This document shows positions 61,860-64,000 of a DNA stretch of 64,000 nucleotides, piece after piece. The position numbers and the translations under genes were made by a program. Every line of letters starts with the position of its first letter. The first letter of the stretch is position 1. Source of the stretch: Rhopalosiphum padi (lineage: Eukaryota > Arthropoda > Insecta > Hemiptera > Aphididae). A model generated the notes under the pieces. It saw only the letters and a program-made list of their open reading frames with translations. It did not search any database and was not told the origin of the DNA. The stretch is from contig NC_083598.1 in assembly GCF_020882245.1 (NCBI RefSeq), positions 54,473,858-54,537,857 on the forward strand, in the 5' to 3' direction.

Positions 61860-64000
61860 TTTTCATTTTTCATTTTTTTTTATTTTTTTATGCAGTTAAC
61901 TTCCCCAGCGTTTTTATACCTTACGCAAGGTTTGATTATAAAAATTATTTAATATATAAGAAATTGAATGCTATAAAATATAATAAATGTCTTTTATCAT
62001 TTTAAAATACTGTACTATTGTAGTACATTTTTTATTCATCAAAATTATATTGTTTCATCTTGATTAGAATATTTAGAAAAATATTTTATATTTCATGTTT
62101 AAATCTTTATAAAATTATAAAAGTGTGCAAGTGGGTATCGAATTGCTACACAGTAGGTCTCGAGTGGATTATTGTAATGGATATTTTGATATTATAAATT
62201 TGCATTTAATAATAAATCATTGAATATGAAAAATAATTTTGAACGAAGACGATTAGTCAGTCTACATCACCAAGTATATTGCAAGATATTTTTTAATACT
62301 GCTGTTAAATCAATTTATTTTACTATTAGTATTACAGTAGGTTGATTATATTTATATAGAAAACAATGAATTTATCGTACTATTGTTAATATTTAATTAT
62401 TATAATAGTATATATTTACCATGTTATAATATTATTGTTATTAACTTTTGAGTCAATACCAATAATTTATCATAAAATAGTGTGATATGTTCATGGTATA
62501 CATAGGTAATAGCTTAAAATTAATCTACATATTTTTAAAATGCTATTACATATAGTAAAATTCATAATATACATAAAAGTTTTAAGTTCTCGCGAACAAT
62601 ATTTTTGTATAAAGAAGATGTCATACCCGCATGTGTTATGACTATAAATTCTCAAGTATTTTTACTTAGAATAATTTTTTATCAACATTTATAAAAAAAA
62701 AATAAAAACGTAAAATTTTAAATTTATAAACTAACTCAAATAGAGTCAAAATATTTCGAAAATTATATTATGTATAGAAAATGATCATATAAATATTTCA
62801 ACTATAAAAAATAAAATAAAATACATTTTGTCGAAAATTTGTGAAGTGTAAAAATTTTAATTTTCCTTAATTTTTTGTTTGTTTTTCTCGATTATTTTAA
62901 AAAATACTGGGAATTTTTAATTTTGACCTCTCAAATAATATGTAAAAAATTAACAACCCTTAAAGTTGAAGATAGAAGCATTTTATTAACTACACACGTG
63001 TATATAGTATATATAAACACACAAAAAAAATACATTATTGTAAAATCTTTACATTCATCACTCCTCTCAGAATATAAAATTTTTATCTAATTTTATTTTT
63101 ACTTAATATGTGAAGTTCTTGTTTCATATTTTTGATAATTATTAATAACTCGCTATATTATACTCGTAATACTAGTTTGTATTATATAACAATAGTAACG
63201 TTATTCTATATTATGTTATATGTATCGTGTAAGCAAAATGTTGACACTTGACACATTATATCATATTATACATAGATACTATATAATGTACTATTGTGTA
63301 TATAGGAATTACGATTTCTAGGAATTTGGTTCATATTTAATGTAGCTAATGTACTCTGTATTTATTTACAATTCAAAATAGGTAGGTACTAAAATACACT
63401 TCAAAATAGATATTACATTAACATATATGTATACTATACATTTTTGATGGATTGACAAAAATGATAGAACTCTAATATATTTGTACATATATATATAATT
63501 ATAATAACAAATATTGCAAGTACATAAAGTCATAAATAATGTTAGAAATTATTAGAAAAACAAATCATGCTTAATCAGCGGAAAACCAAACAAAATAAAT
63601 ATCTTTCTCTAATAATTCATTAATTTCTAAATAGATCATGAGCCATATAAATACAATCAATGTCAATTATGATTTAAAGATTAAATTAAATGATTCTATT
63701 ATTTATTTTAATAATTGTTAAAAATTAAACTCAATATTATGATGTAAACATTAGTATTATTGTAATATTTATTTGAATGTATCTAGACTTTTAATATCTC
63801 AAAATATTGAGTTTCGACACGCGTGAGATTTACCAATTTTATCATACACTCGGTAAATAACAATGAATTCCTTTATCAAGAATACAAAATGCCAATCGTT
63901 GACCTTAAAATAGGAAATAATTAAAAACATGCACAGACAGTAATTTCTCTTAAATTTGCGTAAAGAAAAAAAACCAAAAGTCGTTCAACTGTGTATATCG
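61860..64000. other. AT-rich stretch without visible genes
   Basis: Begins with a T-rich tract (61857-61892). The plus-strand frame 62875-63090 is A/T-driven. TA-rich blocks near 63240-63300 and 63480-63500. No exon, RNA or complete element seen up to the window end. Confidence 0.5.

Noticed and set aside
1..64000. CRISPR arrays, operons, prokaryotic promoters or terminators, tRNA and rRNA genes
   Set aside because: No regularly spaced direct repeats, no gene-dense colinear frames and no conserved RNA gene cores were seen; the exon/intron structure indicates nuclear eukaryotic DNA.

Overview
The window looks like nuclear DNA of an insect, most likely an aphid. It is very AT-rich, has long gene-poor stretches, spliceosomal exon/intron signals (GT..AG), arthropod-type core promoters, TA and GT microsatellites, and decayed non-LTR and DNA transposons. 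The recurring short motif TAGGTA/TACCTA, often as a GGTACC core, is what I associate with aphid genomes. There are no operons, ribosome binding sites, tRNA/rRNA genes or CRISPR arrays. Almost everything is intron or intergenic sequence. Every coding call below is an exon-level call from reading frame, codon texture and splice sites, and none was checked against a database.

Layout. 1-8 kb: AT desert with microsatellites and perhaps the last codons of an exon at 1-82. 7.9-8.8 kb, minus strand: two candidate host exons beside a decayed LINE reverse transcriptase. 13.5 kb: a weak exon candidate. 17.1-17.3 kb: a second decayed LINE piece, plus strand. 21.3-22.9 kb: a GC-richer patch with a candidate first exon, then a good internal exon. 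29.1-30.6 kb: a CpG-rich domain ending in a candidate alternative first exon with a strong donor, followed by a 152-bp Tigger/pogo-like MITE. 35-36.3 kb: a GC-richer patch with a candidate minus-strand terminal exon, a CRE, a Pho/YY1-type palindrome and a tandem E-box. 40.1-40.8 kb: a compact patch of unusual composition, probably repeat-derived. 43.2-45.6 kb: a second CpG-rich domain with minus-strand coding-like frames and a well-spaced TATA/initiator pair. 46.25-46.83 kb: the clearest exon, a short 3n intron, a terminal exon and a poly(A) signal. 56.94-57.53 kb: a complete non-autonomous hAT element with perfect 8-bp target-site duplications. 60.5-61.8 kb: a minus-strand pseudogene broken by many frameshifts.

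How the pieces may work together. Exons at 21506-21569, 22681-22864, 46254-46435 and 46559-46569 have compatible phases (1, 2 and 1 at the three junctions). They would encode an unrecognised 146-residue protein: a basic, Ser/Pro-rich N-terminal half, an acidic Glu/Asp/Lys linker, and a C-terminal segment with an LEWFPR motif. The exon at 30570-30610 also ends in phase 2, so it could start a 77-residue isoform holding only the acidic linker and C-terminal segment. If right, the 23-kb second intron contains a CpG-rich alternative promoter. The most testable results are this two-promoter gene model, the hAT MITE, the pseudogene at 60.5-61.8 kb and the cysteine/histidine-bearing minus-strand frame at 43.6-44.0 kb.
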